Source: Magnolia sinica
Lineage: Eukaryota; Streptophyta; Magnoliopsida; Magnoliales; Magnoliaceae
Length of the DNA: 64,000 bases
Reading direction: 5' to 3'
Assembly (NCBI RefSeq): GCF_029962835.1
Contig: NC_080577.1
Span: forward strand, 558,001 to 622,000
Shown: positions 47,030 to 59,300 of the stretch, one piece after another
How positions within the stretch are numbered: position 1 is the stretch's first letter
Layout: each line of letters begins with the position of its first letter
Made by a program: the position numbers and the translations under genes
Notes under the pieces: generated by a model
Databases searched by the model: none
Told to the model about the DNA's origin: nothing
The model's input: the letters and a program-made list of their open reading frames with translations, nothing else

Positions 47030-47380
47030 GGGCATGTTTGGATAACACTGATTTATCTTTTAAAATGAAATTACCCCATACGATTACAGGTGTATGAGAA
47101 ACAGCTCTCTCGTGTTGTCCACCAAAATGAGCTCGAGAGGTTTATTTTTTCATCCTGCATTTACATGTGCAAACTGATGATATGTGTGGGATCCAACTGT
47201 CCACTGGAGTTGCCATCATGCGAACGTATCATGCCACAATATCAGGCCGACTATGAGTTTTGGTGGCCACACTAGTGTAGCACATCTTGACTGCTTGGCT
47301 CTAGTGACTGGTGCTGATAACTATAGCACCTGTTGGTAGAAAATGAGTTGTTCATTTTCTAATGTCATCCAAACAGGCCC
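47030..47380. mobile_element. Harbinger-type MITE, 351 bp
   Basis: The left end GGGCATGTTTGGATAACACT and the reverse complement of the right end, GGGCCTGTTTGGATGACATT, form the inverted repeat, followed by a TTATCTTTTAAAATGA-like stretch on both sides. The right flank is TTA and the left flank GTA, a slightly decayed 3-bp duplication. Confidence 0.68.
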
Positions 47381-49070
47381 TTAAGTTTTCTACTTCAGGA
47401 AAGATATTCCACCTTAGCTTACTGCTATACAAATTCCGTTAACTCATTGCCCTTGAGCAGATTGTCGAAATTTTCATATATGCTTCTAATCACCTATTTT
47501 TTGGATACTCATAGGCATACATCTATTGAGGCTAGTGATGTTTGCGGTCTTGTAGTCTGTGGAGGGAGAGAAATAGTAGGATCTTTTGGGACGTCCACGT
47601 GTCAGTGGTGGCGGTCTTGAAGTCAAGTTTCTTGTGAAAGAGTGGGTTTCTTGTATTTTCGCCTCTAGCAATGAGGAGTGGCTAGAAGAAGCTGGGTTTG
47701 CGTTATATATATGCAAGATACGTGACAATTGTTCTTGGGAAAATGCATTGGGATGTGTTACAATGCATTTGGAAAACTTGGATCCAATCTGAAACTTAAC
47801 CATTTAAAAGTAACTTGGAATAACTGATTGGATAAGGTGGTGTGTTTGCCTACAATAATTGGAGTGGTGAAAAATGTCGCCGAACCGAATTAAAAAGGAT
47901 ATTACTACAAAGGTGTTTGGAAATTCAATTTTAATGGAAGCTTCATGGAATCTTGATCTTTCAGGAATGAAGGGATTTGTCACAATGCATTTGGAGTAAC
48001 TTGGATTTAATCTGAAACTCAGCCATTTGAAAAATAACTTGGAATAACTGATTGGATAAGGTGGTGTGTTTGCCTACCATGATTGGAGTGGTGAAAACTG
48101 TGGCCAAATTAAAAAGGATATTACTACAAAAGGTGTTTGGATATTCAATTTTGATGGAAGCTTCATGGAATCTTGATGTTTCAGGAATGAAGGGGTCTCC
48201 AGGCCAGGCAGAAGGGCATGAGATTTCTTTTTTTTTTTATAATTTTTTTTTTAAATTTTAATTAATTAATTAATTAATTTTTAAAATTTTTGGCTTTGTA
48301 TTTCTAGTTTAATTGAAGGTGATTCCCAAAATTTCATTCGATAGGCAACATATGAAGATTCTAAAATGTGGAGATTGTCACATCCTGCTTATGGTATACA
48401 GGTGTAAAAGAATTTGATGCATCTTCTATTCATGCATTGAGAGTTGCCAACAAGTTGGCTAGCTTTTTTGCGGTGGTGGTGCTTTTGGGAGGGTCACTTC
48501 TTGTTGACTTCTCAATGTCCCTTCTTTATCTTTTTTTTTTAATTTTTAATTTTTTAAGCACTACTTTTCAACATAGTAATACATCTATGGTTTGGATCAA
48601 TGTAGTTAAAGGTGCTAGGTGCATTCAGGCCCCTGGAACTCACGGGGCACTAGGTATACTGAATGTGAAAGGGCACTAGGAGATGCATTAGTTTTTTGTA
48701 GTAGTTTTAGTTCTATATTTAATTAGAGCAAAAGGAAAGGGTACTAACTTTAAAGTTCTGTTACACTTGGTCTGACACCACTCCCTAGGATTCACATCCA
48801 CTCAAACATTCCAATGAAACAAGTATTCATTCCAACCATAATTCAAATAATTCCAATGAATAACACGTGTTTATGAGTCTAGACCATTCACATGAATCAA
48901 ATCATATTCCATAAGGACCATAACCTTTCAAATATTGTAGGAAATTGAAGTAAAAGCTAAGGCAATGAAGCAAGTTACTCACCAAGCCATCTGTTGTTCA
49001 AATTACTAATCAAAGCATCCATCAAACCGTTATATTTAATAACTGTACAATACTAATAGAACGAAATTAA
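47381..49070. other. Intergenic DNA with a ~230-bp tandem duplication; no gene seen
   Basis: The block starting near 47753 (ACAATGCATTTGGA-AACTTGGAT) is repeated from about 47981 to 48195. Shared strings include TAACTGATTGGATAAGGTGGTGTGTTTGCC, ATTAAAAAGGATATTACTACAAA and GGAAGCTTCATGGAATCTTGAT. TTAA-rich low-complexity sequence follows at 48231-48290. Nothing coding is recognised. Confidence 0.6.
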
Positions 49071-49308
49071 AGGCCTGTTTGGGATCTTGGAAAATAAAGG
49101 AGAGAGTGACATTTTCTATTTTCCAAGAAAGCATTTGGAGAGGAATAAAAAAACATGGGGAGGTCTGGGAATTTTTTTATGACTTTTTCTATGACAAGAC
49201 TTTCTTGAAAAATGTTTTCCACCAACAAGTGAGCTCCCAATTAGGGAAGGTCATTTTCTTGATGAGTATTTTCCACCCAAATACTTCAAGCTCCCAAACG
49301 GGCCCTAA
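49068..49308. mobile_element. Harbinger-type MITE, 235 bp
   Basis: Element 49071-49305. The left end AGGCCTGTTTGGGATCTTGG and the reverse complement of the right end, GGGCCCGTTTGGGAGCTTGA, match. TAA duplications flank it (49068-49070 and 49306-49308). Non-coding. Confidence 0.82.
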
Positions 49309-50351
49309 GAAGAAAAAGATTTCATGAGTTTATGAAAATCAAAGGAATTTTGTAACCAGAGGTATTCTCATAAACCTAAAGAGGGGAGATGTGTGCTCAA
49401 TCTAATCCAGTTAAAATTGACTGTCACAAATGCATTGGAAGGGGCCAATGTCAATGTATTTTGGTCTTTTATATCATTGGGAAAACTTTGAACGCATGAT
49501 ATATATTTCGGGGGTCAAACAACGTTGGGAACAAGAAAATGATCCTGTTTGAAAACCTCAGTTGGCTTTCCAAGATCATTCCATTCCTGCACCAATTCAG
49601 CAACTTACGACCAAATTAGGTATCACGTAATAGCAGGAATTGAAAATTTAGGGTGATGTCAAGGCGTTAGTGGGTCACAGGTGTGGTGGGTCTGTAAGAG
49701 ACTAATTTTGGTTGTGTTGCTAGGAAAGCTGTTGCCTGGAGGCTCTGCAATCCGCTTCCTTGATGTGATGATCCAGACTGTTCATCTAGAATTCTCCACG
49801 TGTTTCATATCATCATTGATTTCATCATCAATAGAAAATGACTTGGAAACAACTGACACCAAAATGCGCTTAATAAATGTCGGTCTCCTATTATTAAGAT
49901 TCGTATAAACTGCAGGAGCTTGTAGATCAAAAATCTGGATCATCATGTGGTGGGCGTCCTCTAGGAGTAGTTGCTCGCAAACCTCATTTTGGGTTCTAGT
50001 TATTAGGGGCCATTGTAGGTGTCAACATCTGTCAGCTAGGATGCTAGACGATCAAGATGCATGACAGTAGTGTAGCCTTCTGGAACTTAGGATGGGCTTG
50101 ATCTATTTGGCATGGTACATTTACATGATGGTGCATCTCATGGAGGATTTGGAATCAACGCAGGTGCACCCATTTGGCATGTGTAAAAGTAGCGGAGAAG
50201 AGACTCCTCTTAAATTCAGTTTAGCAGAAAACACCAGCTGTTTTTCAGACAGCTGCAATCATCATGCAGGGGTATGCTATTTTGAATTATAAATGGGTGT
50301 CACCGAAGCAGGCTATAAAAATCTCTCTCTCTCTCTCACCGAAGCAGGCTA

Positions 50352-50356
<5 letters not shown>

Positions 50357-50403
<47 letters not shown>
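50357..50403. repeat. (CT)n microsatellite
   Basis: About 23 CT units. A shorter CT tract at about 50323-50336 lies before it, and both are preceded by CACCGAAGCAGGCTATAAA, so tract plus flank was duplicated. Confidence 0.93.
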
Positions 50404-50405
<2 letters not shown>

Positions 50406-50522
50406 TTTTTTTTTTTCTTTTTTTTGGTAAGGTGACACTACCAGGGATTGAACCCCTGATCCACACGATCCACTCACACACTACACTGTCTCCCCCAGCT
50501 CATCTAACGAGCCAGAGACATT
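50404..50522 (-). mobile_element. tRNA-derived SINE of a second family, minus strand
   Basis: On the minus strand an A-box-like TGGCTCGTTAGATGAGCTGG and a B-box-like GGGTTCAATCCCTGG lie about 50 bases apart. They are followed by TAGTGTCACCTTACC and an A-rich tail (the T run at 50404-50426). It differs in sequence from the SINEs at 5920, 18073 and 38880. Confidence 0.65.
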
Positions 50523-50747
50523 CCAAAAAAATGGTCTTAAGCTCAGATTGATTAGCATGTTATCTTAGTTCTTGTGGTTGAAGGCTGTTTTAGTTTGTTT
50601 CTAATTTACTTTGGATTAGCTCTAGTAAATTTTGAGAGAAGTTTTGTTAGATTTTACTGAGTTTCTATTTGGTAGTAAGTTGATTTAGAAGAGTTTTACA
50701 TTTAGAAAGTTAGGTTTTAGTGTGTGAGTTTTAGATTTAGAAAGTTA

Positions 50748-50751
<4 letters not shown>

Positions 50752-50787
<36 letters not shown>

Positions 50788-50797
50788 TGTGTGTGTA
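50752..50797. repeat. (GT)n microsatellite
   Basis: About 23 GT units with one CT interruption. Confidence 0.95.
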
Positions 50798-53649
50798 GGT
50801 CCATGGATATCCAACGAGTATTGAGAATTTACACAAAAAATGTCATCCCTTGTTTATCCATCTTTCTACTGTCAATGTTGTTCTATCTTCAAGTTGTTCT
50901 CGCTGTTTCCCGATGCCTTTGTGAGAGGTACCATTGGCCTGGACTTTTCTTTGGAGTATGAGATAGGTTGTCTTAGAAATCTCCATTTTGTTTGGATAAT
51001 GTGCTCAATGACTGATTCCATGCGATTCCAAGTAACTTAACATGATCATCTCGTAACCCACCAAGAAGAGATTTTTTATTGTGCTGTAGAATGTTGATAT
51101 CCTTACTAAAGCATTTTGAATGATTCGTTATGTAGTAAATGTAACCAGGTTGGATGAGAATAGTTGATGAGAAATACTATTGAAGTCCAATGAAAAATAG
51201 TGTGTAATAAATAATAGGACAAGGCCCCATGCATTTAGTGTATAAAGGAAAACTGTGCTTTATCAGCTTTAGTAAAGGGGGTAGTAGACACGGCATGGCT
51301 AATGATATTGTCAAGAGGTGGGACAGAAAAGGCGAAACCTGGAAATTAGCTCTTTCTCTTTTCAGTTGTTGCTGAGTGTTGCAACATGGGTGCTTTCTGA
51401 AAAGACGATGATCATGATTAAGGCGTTTGTTGATAACTGTCTTCCCCCTTCGACGACGAAACCATACTATTCTCAACTGAGTACAAAAAAATTTCAAAGA
51501 ATAAAAAAAAGAAAAAGAAAAAGAAGAAGAAGAAGAAAAAGATGTTAGGTTATATTAGTATGCTTTGTACAGATCACATCTATTGAGTGGAAAAATTGAA
51601 TCATACCCTTCACTGTTGTGCATTCCTTGGATATACAACTCATCCAAAGTGGTTCAAGTTATTAAATCCCTTGGAAAAAATATGGTTATTTCTTGAAACA
51701 CCAAGTGGTTTATATCCCCATCTTTCTTTCTTAAAAAGAAGATAGTTACACTTTTTAAGTTCTATTGCTCCTAGTTGCATTGGTACACACGTAGAGGCCA
51801 TTTATCAAATGGTTAAGCATGGTATTTGCATGCCAAGTCTTATCCTTTCTTTCCATCTCTTTCTTTCTTAAAAAAGAAGATTGTTTCTTGAAACAACACC
51901 AGCTTTTCAAACATGTAGCTTTGTTCTTTCTTGCTTTCTTTTAAATAAATATGAATCATCCATTTCCTGAGCTAGTTATTGGATGCCTGAGATCATCCAA
52001 TTAAAATGAACGTGTAGTGAATCAAAAGATCGGACTGGCGTGGGGAGTGATCTTGATCATTGATCAGCCTGTTTCTAGTATAATTAATGTGGATCATCCA
52101 TTTTTTAGAGTCATGTATCATTTATTACAGGGTTAGAATAATTTAACCAAAGCGAACTTTTAAAAGGGCTGTGGGACCTGCAAAAAGGATGTCCTAGAAT
52201 AATGGTGGGACCATTTGTATTATGATCAATATGGACCATTCAATTCCCTAGCCAGTGTTTGAATGGTTAAGATTGAATTTTTTTTTAATTTTTTATTTTA
52301 TTTTATTTTATTTTATTTTATTTTTGAGATGGACGGTAATCAAAGGTGGAGCCCACATGATGGATGTTCTAGACCATTGATAAAAACCAATTGTAATATA
52401 GTCCGGATGGACACTCCAATTCCTGAGCCAATGACTAGATGATTGAACCATAAATTTCCCATTCAACTATGGCCCTATCCGGTCTTTTCCCCCGTTTTGC
52501 TGAAACAGAAGGAGCTGTATGATCCTGTGGCCTTTCCCGTTGCTGAATGTAAGTCGGATCCTTGACTTGAGTTCCATGTTATCCTCAGGTTTCATTGATT
52601 CAAACTGTTGATAGGACGGTCATCACCGTAGACGGATGATGCCCCCAAGAAAAGTTCAAGCAATGGATGGCGTATCTTTTCCATGGAGATGTTGCCATTA
52701 GGTCTGAGGAACCGAAATGTGGCTGATCCATACTTGTGGTATGGTTTATATTTCACTTAGGATGGTCCATCTAATGGGGCCCACTATGTATGGAAATCGA
52801 TTGAAGATACACAGATCAGATGACCCGAACTATCTAAACAGTGGAAGGAAATCAATGGCAGGAAGGGGGTAAAAGAAAAAAAAAAAAACAGTTTATGGCT
52901 GATTATGGCTGACAGTAAGATCTTTGAAACATTCTTCCATCCCTAATGAGGCCACTAGATGGACACTTCAGATTAGCTCTCACGTGTTACGGTTCTCTGG
53001 GCTCTTCAGCCGGGAGAACGTGGTTCGTAAGGGTGGGCCGGACAGCTCTCATTGGTTGAAGTACTAGTGAATCCTATATCGTCTTGGTTGGGAACCACGC
53101 AACCGAGAGTACTCCCATCCTTGTCTTTCTCTAACCAAATGTTAGTCTCAACAGGAACTACATGATCATGAGGCACGAGGGTAGGTAGAGGCTAGAGCAT
53201 ACTTGGTTTTCATGCTATACTGTGGAGCCCATGGTTCAGTAATCTACTAATCTAGACCATTGATCTATTAGAACCCACCACTTAACCCTTCGATTAGTTG
53301 CGAGCAAATAAGGACCTAGAAGATAGAAGATACAAGAATGGTCCATATTTAACCTAAAGTGCGATTTATTGGGTTAGCTAGGATCTTCAAAAATAGAATT
53401 ATGGGGCCAAAAAGATAGAAGACGAAAGAATGGTCCACATTCAGCCAAAAGGGCCACTTATTGGGACGGCTAGGATCTTCCAATCTTGGGAGAGTTTGGG
53501 GGGTGGGGGGGGGGGTTATGTCTTCCATTGGTGGGGCCAAACAGAGCAAATGCTTTTGGGTAATTGAACCATGGTCTCTAGTTGTACAAATTGAAACAGG
53601 AGTATGTTGTTGGTATAATTAATACAATAGAAGAAGCCAATCCATTACA

Positions 53650-55700
53650 TTGGGTAATTATTTTGTCCCCATTGGTACGTTCGTCCAGATGAGGAGGCTA
53701 TCTTTATTTCTTGGTGTTGTGCAATCATGGTTATATGCATTCACGCTCTGCTACTTTTGGTTGGGTTTCTATGCATTGAAACCATTAAATTCAGTTCAAG
53801 CAATAGATCTCCCAATTTGGGTTGCATGGAAAGACAAAATATGTGTTCCTCATGTTCAAACCAGGTCTCTAAGATCCTATTGATCACCTCTGTTCTTGGG
53901 TTGGATGGCATTGTTGTAATGGAGAGGATTGTGCTATGAAAATGTCGCTGTCACCGGACATGTCATAGCTTGACCTCCGAAACCCACATGGGTTTGATAC
54001 CTACAATAACATGCCTTCTCAAATTGCGTCTTTGAGTGATGAACTGAATCCTTCTTTGCTTGGCTTGAAGCATTTGTGTCACTTGGATCTAAAAGCAATT
54101 TCAAAGGAACCCCTTTTCTGGAATTCATCAGTTCATTCAAGAAATTGAGATATCTTAGGCTCCCTAATTCTGGATTTAGTGGAAGAGTTCCTTATTAGCT
54201 TGGGCATCTCTCGAACTTGCATTATCTCGATATCCATTCGGATTCTTTTTCTGTTGCTGAGCTGCTTGTAGGTAACCTTCATTGACTTTCTCATCTTTCT
54301 TCTTTGAAACACCTTGACATGGGTGGAAGTGAACCTTAAAAAGTGCAAATGAGTGGCTGCAAGCAATCAACATGCTTCCTTCTCTAACAGAGTTATACTT
54401 GCCATATTGTCGCATTCATAGCACCCCATGTCTTCCATACGTTAATTTCACATATCTTAGTCCTCAACCTTTCCCTGAACCATATCAATTCTATAATACC
54501 TCACTGGTTGTCTGACATCAGTAGCTTTGTGGATCTTAATCTCAGCTTCAACAGCTTTCATGGTCCAATTCGGAGTGCTGTTGGGAATATGACTTCTCTT
54601 GAAGTCCTGGACCTGTTCGGAAATGAACTTGAAGGTGGGTTACCAAGAGCATAGGGGAATCTCTGCAACTTGTGGAGTTCAGATAATAATGCTGAGCAAT
54701 TTCAGTGGAGGAATCTCTGAACTCCATGGAAAGTTTATTAGGAGGGATAGTTTGGAGACATTGATTTTTGACCATTAGTCAACTTAAGGATTACTTGCCT
54801 GATTGGTTAGAGCACCTTAAAAATCTATTAGTCCCTGATCTAATATATATATATATAAAACTTTCTCTACAGTCCAATCCCTACCTCTCTGTGGCGATCT
54901 GTCTTTGATTGAAGTATATCTTGCTTTTAACAGACTGAACGATACTGTACCAAAAAGTATTGGGCAACTTGGAGAGCTTTAAGTTCTGAATTTATCTTTC
55001 AATTTTTCAGAGCGTGTCATGGTTCTGTCTATGAACTCCTAAGGCTTGAATTTGAACTCAAAAGTGGGTTCCTCCTTGTCAACTCATAAGCATTAGACCG
55101 GCTAGATGTCAATTGGGGCCATGATTTCCTCCCATGGCTCAAGTGCAGAAAGAAATTTCTGATCTGGAATTCTCTAGCACGGAAATTTCAGATAAACGTG
55201 CCCCATTGATGTTTCCTACGTATATCTCTCTCACAACTAGATCAATGGCACCATGCCAAATTCATGGAACTTTTCAGGGAATGCATATGTTTATTTGAGT
55301 TCCATCTGCATTGAAGCCGTTACCCACTTTGCCCATTTAAAGCAGACGTATTGGATCTCTCCTTGAATTTGTTACCAGGGCCCATTCTCCTGAACATTGT
55401 TGTAATGATGCCTCAGCTGTCGCATTTACTTCTTTCTGGCAAAACCTTATAAATGGAATTATCCCTTTTCCCTGTGCAAGATAAACACTTTCACTTTGTC
55501 CGTTCTCAATCTCTCAAAAAATCGTTTGCCTGGAGGAACTCCCTCAGTGCTGGAAGATTGCTATGTTTTATTTGGCAATCCCTACTGGTTGAGACATGAG
55601 ATATACAGTGGGAATTGCTTTCCGAGCAGCTTCAATCTTGCATAAGTTCCTTGTTTGACATACGAGGTGATTTTCAATTTCCAAGTGCAGTTTATTAGGC
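53650..55700 (+). pseudogene. Decayed leucine-rich-repeat receptor-like protein (RLP) gene
   Basis: Scattered frames on the plus strand follow the order of an RLP of the Cf/EIX2 kind. A signal-peptide-like start (MRRLSLFLGVVQSWLYAF, 53692) comes first, then LRR pieces: FISSFKKLRYLRLPNSGFSG (about 54120), GHLSNLHYLDI, LSSLKHLDMGG, SLEVLDLFGNELEGGLPRA (about 54600), SLIEVYLAFNRLNDTVPKSIGQLGEL and, further on, SHLLLSGK and LFPVQDKHF (55400-55500). Consensus LxxLxxLxLxxNxLxGxLP spacing is clear. Many stops and frame changes separate the pieces and no transmembrane C-terminus is found. RLPs are cell-surface pattern or effector receptors that duplicate and die often. Boundaries are approximate. Confidence 0.78.
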
Positions 55701-56392
55701 AACTATCAAGAAACAAACTGCATGCAAACCTTTTTCTGTTCAACGCTGATTATTGTTAATGTTCTTTTTCAACTGTCCATTCACTTTTTTTTTTCCCTCT
55801 TGTTTTCTTTTTTAAACTTCTTGGTCGAAGCTTGCTAGCACCCACCAGATGAATGGAACAGATAATGGACCATCGTGCCACCTGTCAAATTTCTATAGGA
55901 GCTCATAATGAGGAGCTTTCTGGCATTGCACACCAAATACACAAATCTCAACCCATGGGAGCATGGGATCTTCAAGTAAAATAAAGGAAGATTATCCCAA
56001 CAAATAAAAAGCATTACAATGTTTCTCACATTTCATTGGGGGCCAAACAAAGCCTGAAACCTTTGTAGAAGCCCGGGTGGAATGTAACACGAGCTAGCAC
56101 ATTTCTTTATAGTCATATTTACCACAAGTTTGCCAATTCATCACTCACAATAACGTGTTTCTCTTCTTCTGCTGACTGAAAACCTCATAACCAAACCTGA
56201 GGACCATTTCGCCATCTGCAAGTGACCCATGTTTTTCTTTGCACTGCATCCCTTTTTCATTTCTTTTCTTTCTTCTGAAAGGAAGATTTACAAAGGATAG
56301 CACCATAAACCTGCAATTTAGCCACAAATGATCCCCTTACATCATATGACAGGCAAATACCTGAAATGAAATTCAAATGAATGAACGTACCT
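55701..56392. other. 3' flank between RLP pseudogene and F-box gene
   Basis: The part next to 56392 should contain the F-box 3' UTR on the minus strand. The sequence at about 55830-56340 has a few AATAAA-like signals on that strand (for example the minus strand of TTTATT near 55982). No other gene is seen. Confidence 0.4.
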
Positions 56393-59300
56393 TCATATCA
56401 AGGGCTTCTTGATGTTGCTAATGTGTCTACGGTGAGCTTGGTAACTGCCAATGTGTCTTGGGTAAGCCCACAACTTGGGTAACCGCCGCTCTGAAAATGA
56501 TGCCCTGTCGGAATCACTATCACTATCTGAAGAAGAAGCTGTCAACAGAGACTCACCCAGAAGATACTCCACAACCTGAGGACAGACTGGCAACAATCAT
56601 GCATACAATTCTAGTAGATGTGGTAAAGTGTGGATGCCAAAATTCGATGTCAAGCCAGAAGAATCCCACCCTGGGGTCAGTGCAAATTCCTCCAGCAAAA
56701 TAATATAATAACCACCAGTCACCAAGCTTCTAAGTTAGTGCTTCTACTGGCTCAAACATGAGGTGATTAATCTGGTAAGATGATCGAGGAATGCTAGTAT
56801 TCATCAGGCTGGGTTTTCTTTGTTTAGGTTTTTTCCCCTTTCTCTTTTCTTTTTCCGTCAGATTTTGTTTTGTTTTGTTTGTTTCTCTTCTGTTTTCTGT
56901 TTCAGCTCTGCCTAATAAATTGATTCATCTTTCAAAAAAGAAAAAGAAAAAATAAAAAGAAAAAAAAATCAGGCCGGGTGGCAAACATGCTGTGATTGAT
57001 CTGGTAGACTAAGTAGATGGGCTGGCTATAGACCAAAAAATCGCGGTGATTGGAGGACTCTGACTATCCAGCTGTGAGTTTTAATGGTTCAATGTGGACC
57101 ACTGCTCTAAGTGTTCCTTTTGAAGGTCATATTGGATGGCTACATCAGTCCAGTGCACTTAATTTTTTGGGATGAAGGCTTATCCACATGATGGCCAACC
57201 AGAACAACAGTTCCAATCACCACGTGCTTGCCACGTTCACCGTGAGCCTACTACATAGAAGTTATATTCAGTCGCATGATGCATACTAGCATTCCTCTTC
57301 TGAAATATGTCAACATGGCCATCGTTCTTGTCGTGTCATACATGCCTTGTCTATCAGTGTACCTTCTTTCCATCAAGCAATTTGATGCACTGTTACCAGG
57401 TGACCCCAGAGGCTTGCCTTTTTTCTTTTTGTTGTTGGCTTGTGAACACTATTAACGGATGCAGACAAAAATTAGTTCCTGTTCCAAGAACATCTTTGCC
57501 ATGTTTTGCGAAACACGTTTCCATGGTTAGCAAGGCACAGTTCCCATGGAAACAACAACAAGATTTCTCAAAGGAAGCATCCACTCAGATGCAATGAGGT
57601 CAATGCGCACATATCTCCATGATTCAAGTATGGTGAGTGCGAATTTAACTTGCACTTCAAGATGGACTCTTCAAAATTTTGAATTCTGAAATGCTTACAG
57701 ATTCATGCTAACTGTCTCTCAATGGTGAGAAATAATTCCAACCAGAGGGCAACAGCAGTACTGATCAGGAAAACTGTGGTCTGTGATTGCTGGGCACATT
57801 GAATTCATACACATATTTAGATATGCAGGGTATCAGTAGAAAGCCATTGTGCAAACCGAAGCATTTAATCAAATATTCCAAACTACGATATATATCATAA
57901 AACCCATGGACTGTCATTGATACTTAGGGCGTGTTTGTTAACGCTGAATTTTTGTACTTAACGTGGAATTGGGAAAATATTCCGTGTTTAGTGGTGTTTG
58001 TTAATGCATTGTTAACGCAGAAGAAGGAAAGTGCTAAGTGGTTTTTCACTGGAGTCTTTCTGTGATAGGAGTCTAGCTTAATGGTGAACGCAGAATGCGC
58101 TCCCTGATTTTTTATTAAACAAAAATTTTTTCTTCCAAAATTACCCCTTTTCAAGTTACTAGGGCAATTTTTTCTTTTAAATTGTTTGCGCAATACAAAA
58201 TCAACCTTTAACCTGTGAAACTTCTTTATGCCCCACCATGATTTATGTGTTTGATCCATACCGTCCATCAACTTTTTCAAATCATTTAAGGTGTGAGCCA
58301 ATAAAACAAGCGGGTCGAAGGATTAATTGGACCACAAGGTGGGGATTGAACGTCCACAGTTAAAAGCTTCTTGGGAGCTGGAGAACTTTCGGATCAAGCT
58401 GATATTTGTGTTTTCACTTCATCCACGTCTACATGACCTAATGAATAGGTTGGATGGTATAAAAAAACATCACAAAGGCCCTTAGAAAGGTTTCAACGGT
58501 GGATGTCATAATCACTGCAGCATCCTTTGGTGTGGCTCATTGAAGTTATAGATCTGCTTCATCTTTCATATCATATATTAAAATAATATGAGAAAAACGA
58601 TGAACGGCTTAGATAAAATACTTACATCATGGTGGGCCCCACAGAGCCCTGCCCGGACGATAATCCGTCCAGGCCGAGGTAGGATGTAATCCGCATTTGA
58701 AGCGGATGGGCTGGGACGGATTGGGAAGCGGATTGGCTGGTTTATTGACGTCAACAAGTTTTGTAGGTCCCATCATAACGTATTTGTTATATCCATACCG
58801 TCCATCCATTTTGCGAGCTCGTCGTAAGGCTTGAGCCGAAAAATAAGACAGATCTAAAGATAAACTGGACCACACTACAAAAAGCAGTGGGGGAATGAAC
58901 ATCTACCATTGAAACCCTTTTGGGGTCACAGAAGTTTCCGATCAATATGAAATTTGTTTTTCCTCTTCATCCAGATATTTTTGACCTTATGAATAGATTA
59001 GATGGAAAATAAACGTTATAGTGGGCCTTGCGAATTTTTTAACGGTGAAAATCATTATCCTGCTGCTATTTTTGGTGTGGTCCATTTGAGTTTTGGATAT
59101 GATTCATTTTTTGGATAATGCTCTAAAATGATCTCGAAAATTTGATGAACAGTGTGGATATAATAAATACATTATCGTAGGGCCCATGTAACTTTGATCT
59201 CTTTGAACCATTCGTACAACTCGACCTCGAGGAGCATCGGTGCTTGTCTTGGACGCGGATTTCCTGCGAAAGCCTTTCGCAAGAAGTTCCTGTGCTGGGA

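Larger units (their letters stand above)
49309..53649. other. Gene-poor AT-rich DNA with simple repeats and short duplications
   Basis: No protein-like frame is recognised. Contents include the CT and GT tracts and SINE listed separately. There is dispersed repeat vocabulary at 52060-52440 (GATCATTGATC..., GGACCATTCAATTCC, CCATTGATAAAAACC) like that at 6.5 kb and 34 kb. A ~90-bp imperfect direct duplication lies at about 53320-53396 and 53415-53490 (ATAGAAGA-AC-AAGAATGGTCCA...TAGGATCTTC). A G run sits near 53505-53515. Confidence 0.45.

Noticed and set aside
47586-47792. 68-codon plus-strand frame (MGRPRVSGGGLEVKFLVKEW...)
   Set aside because: It looks protein-like by composition, but its 3' part runs into the tandem duplicated non-coding block and no family is recognised.
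58627-58902. 91-codon minus-strand frame
   Set aside because: It spans the junction of two palindromic MITEs and has no domain.
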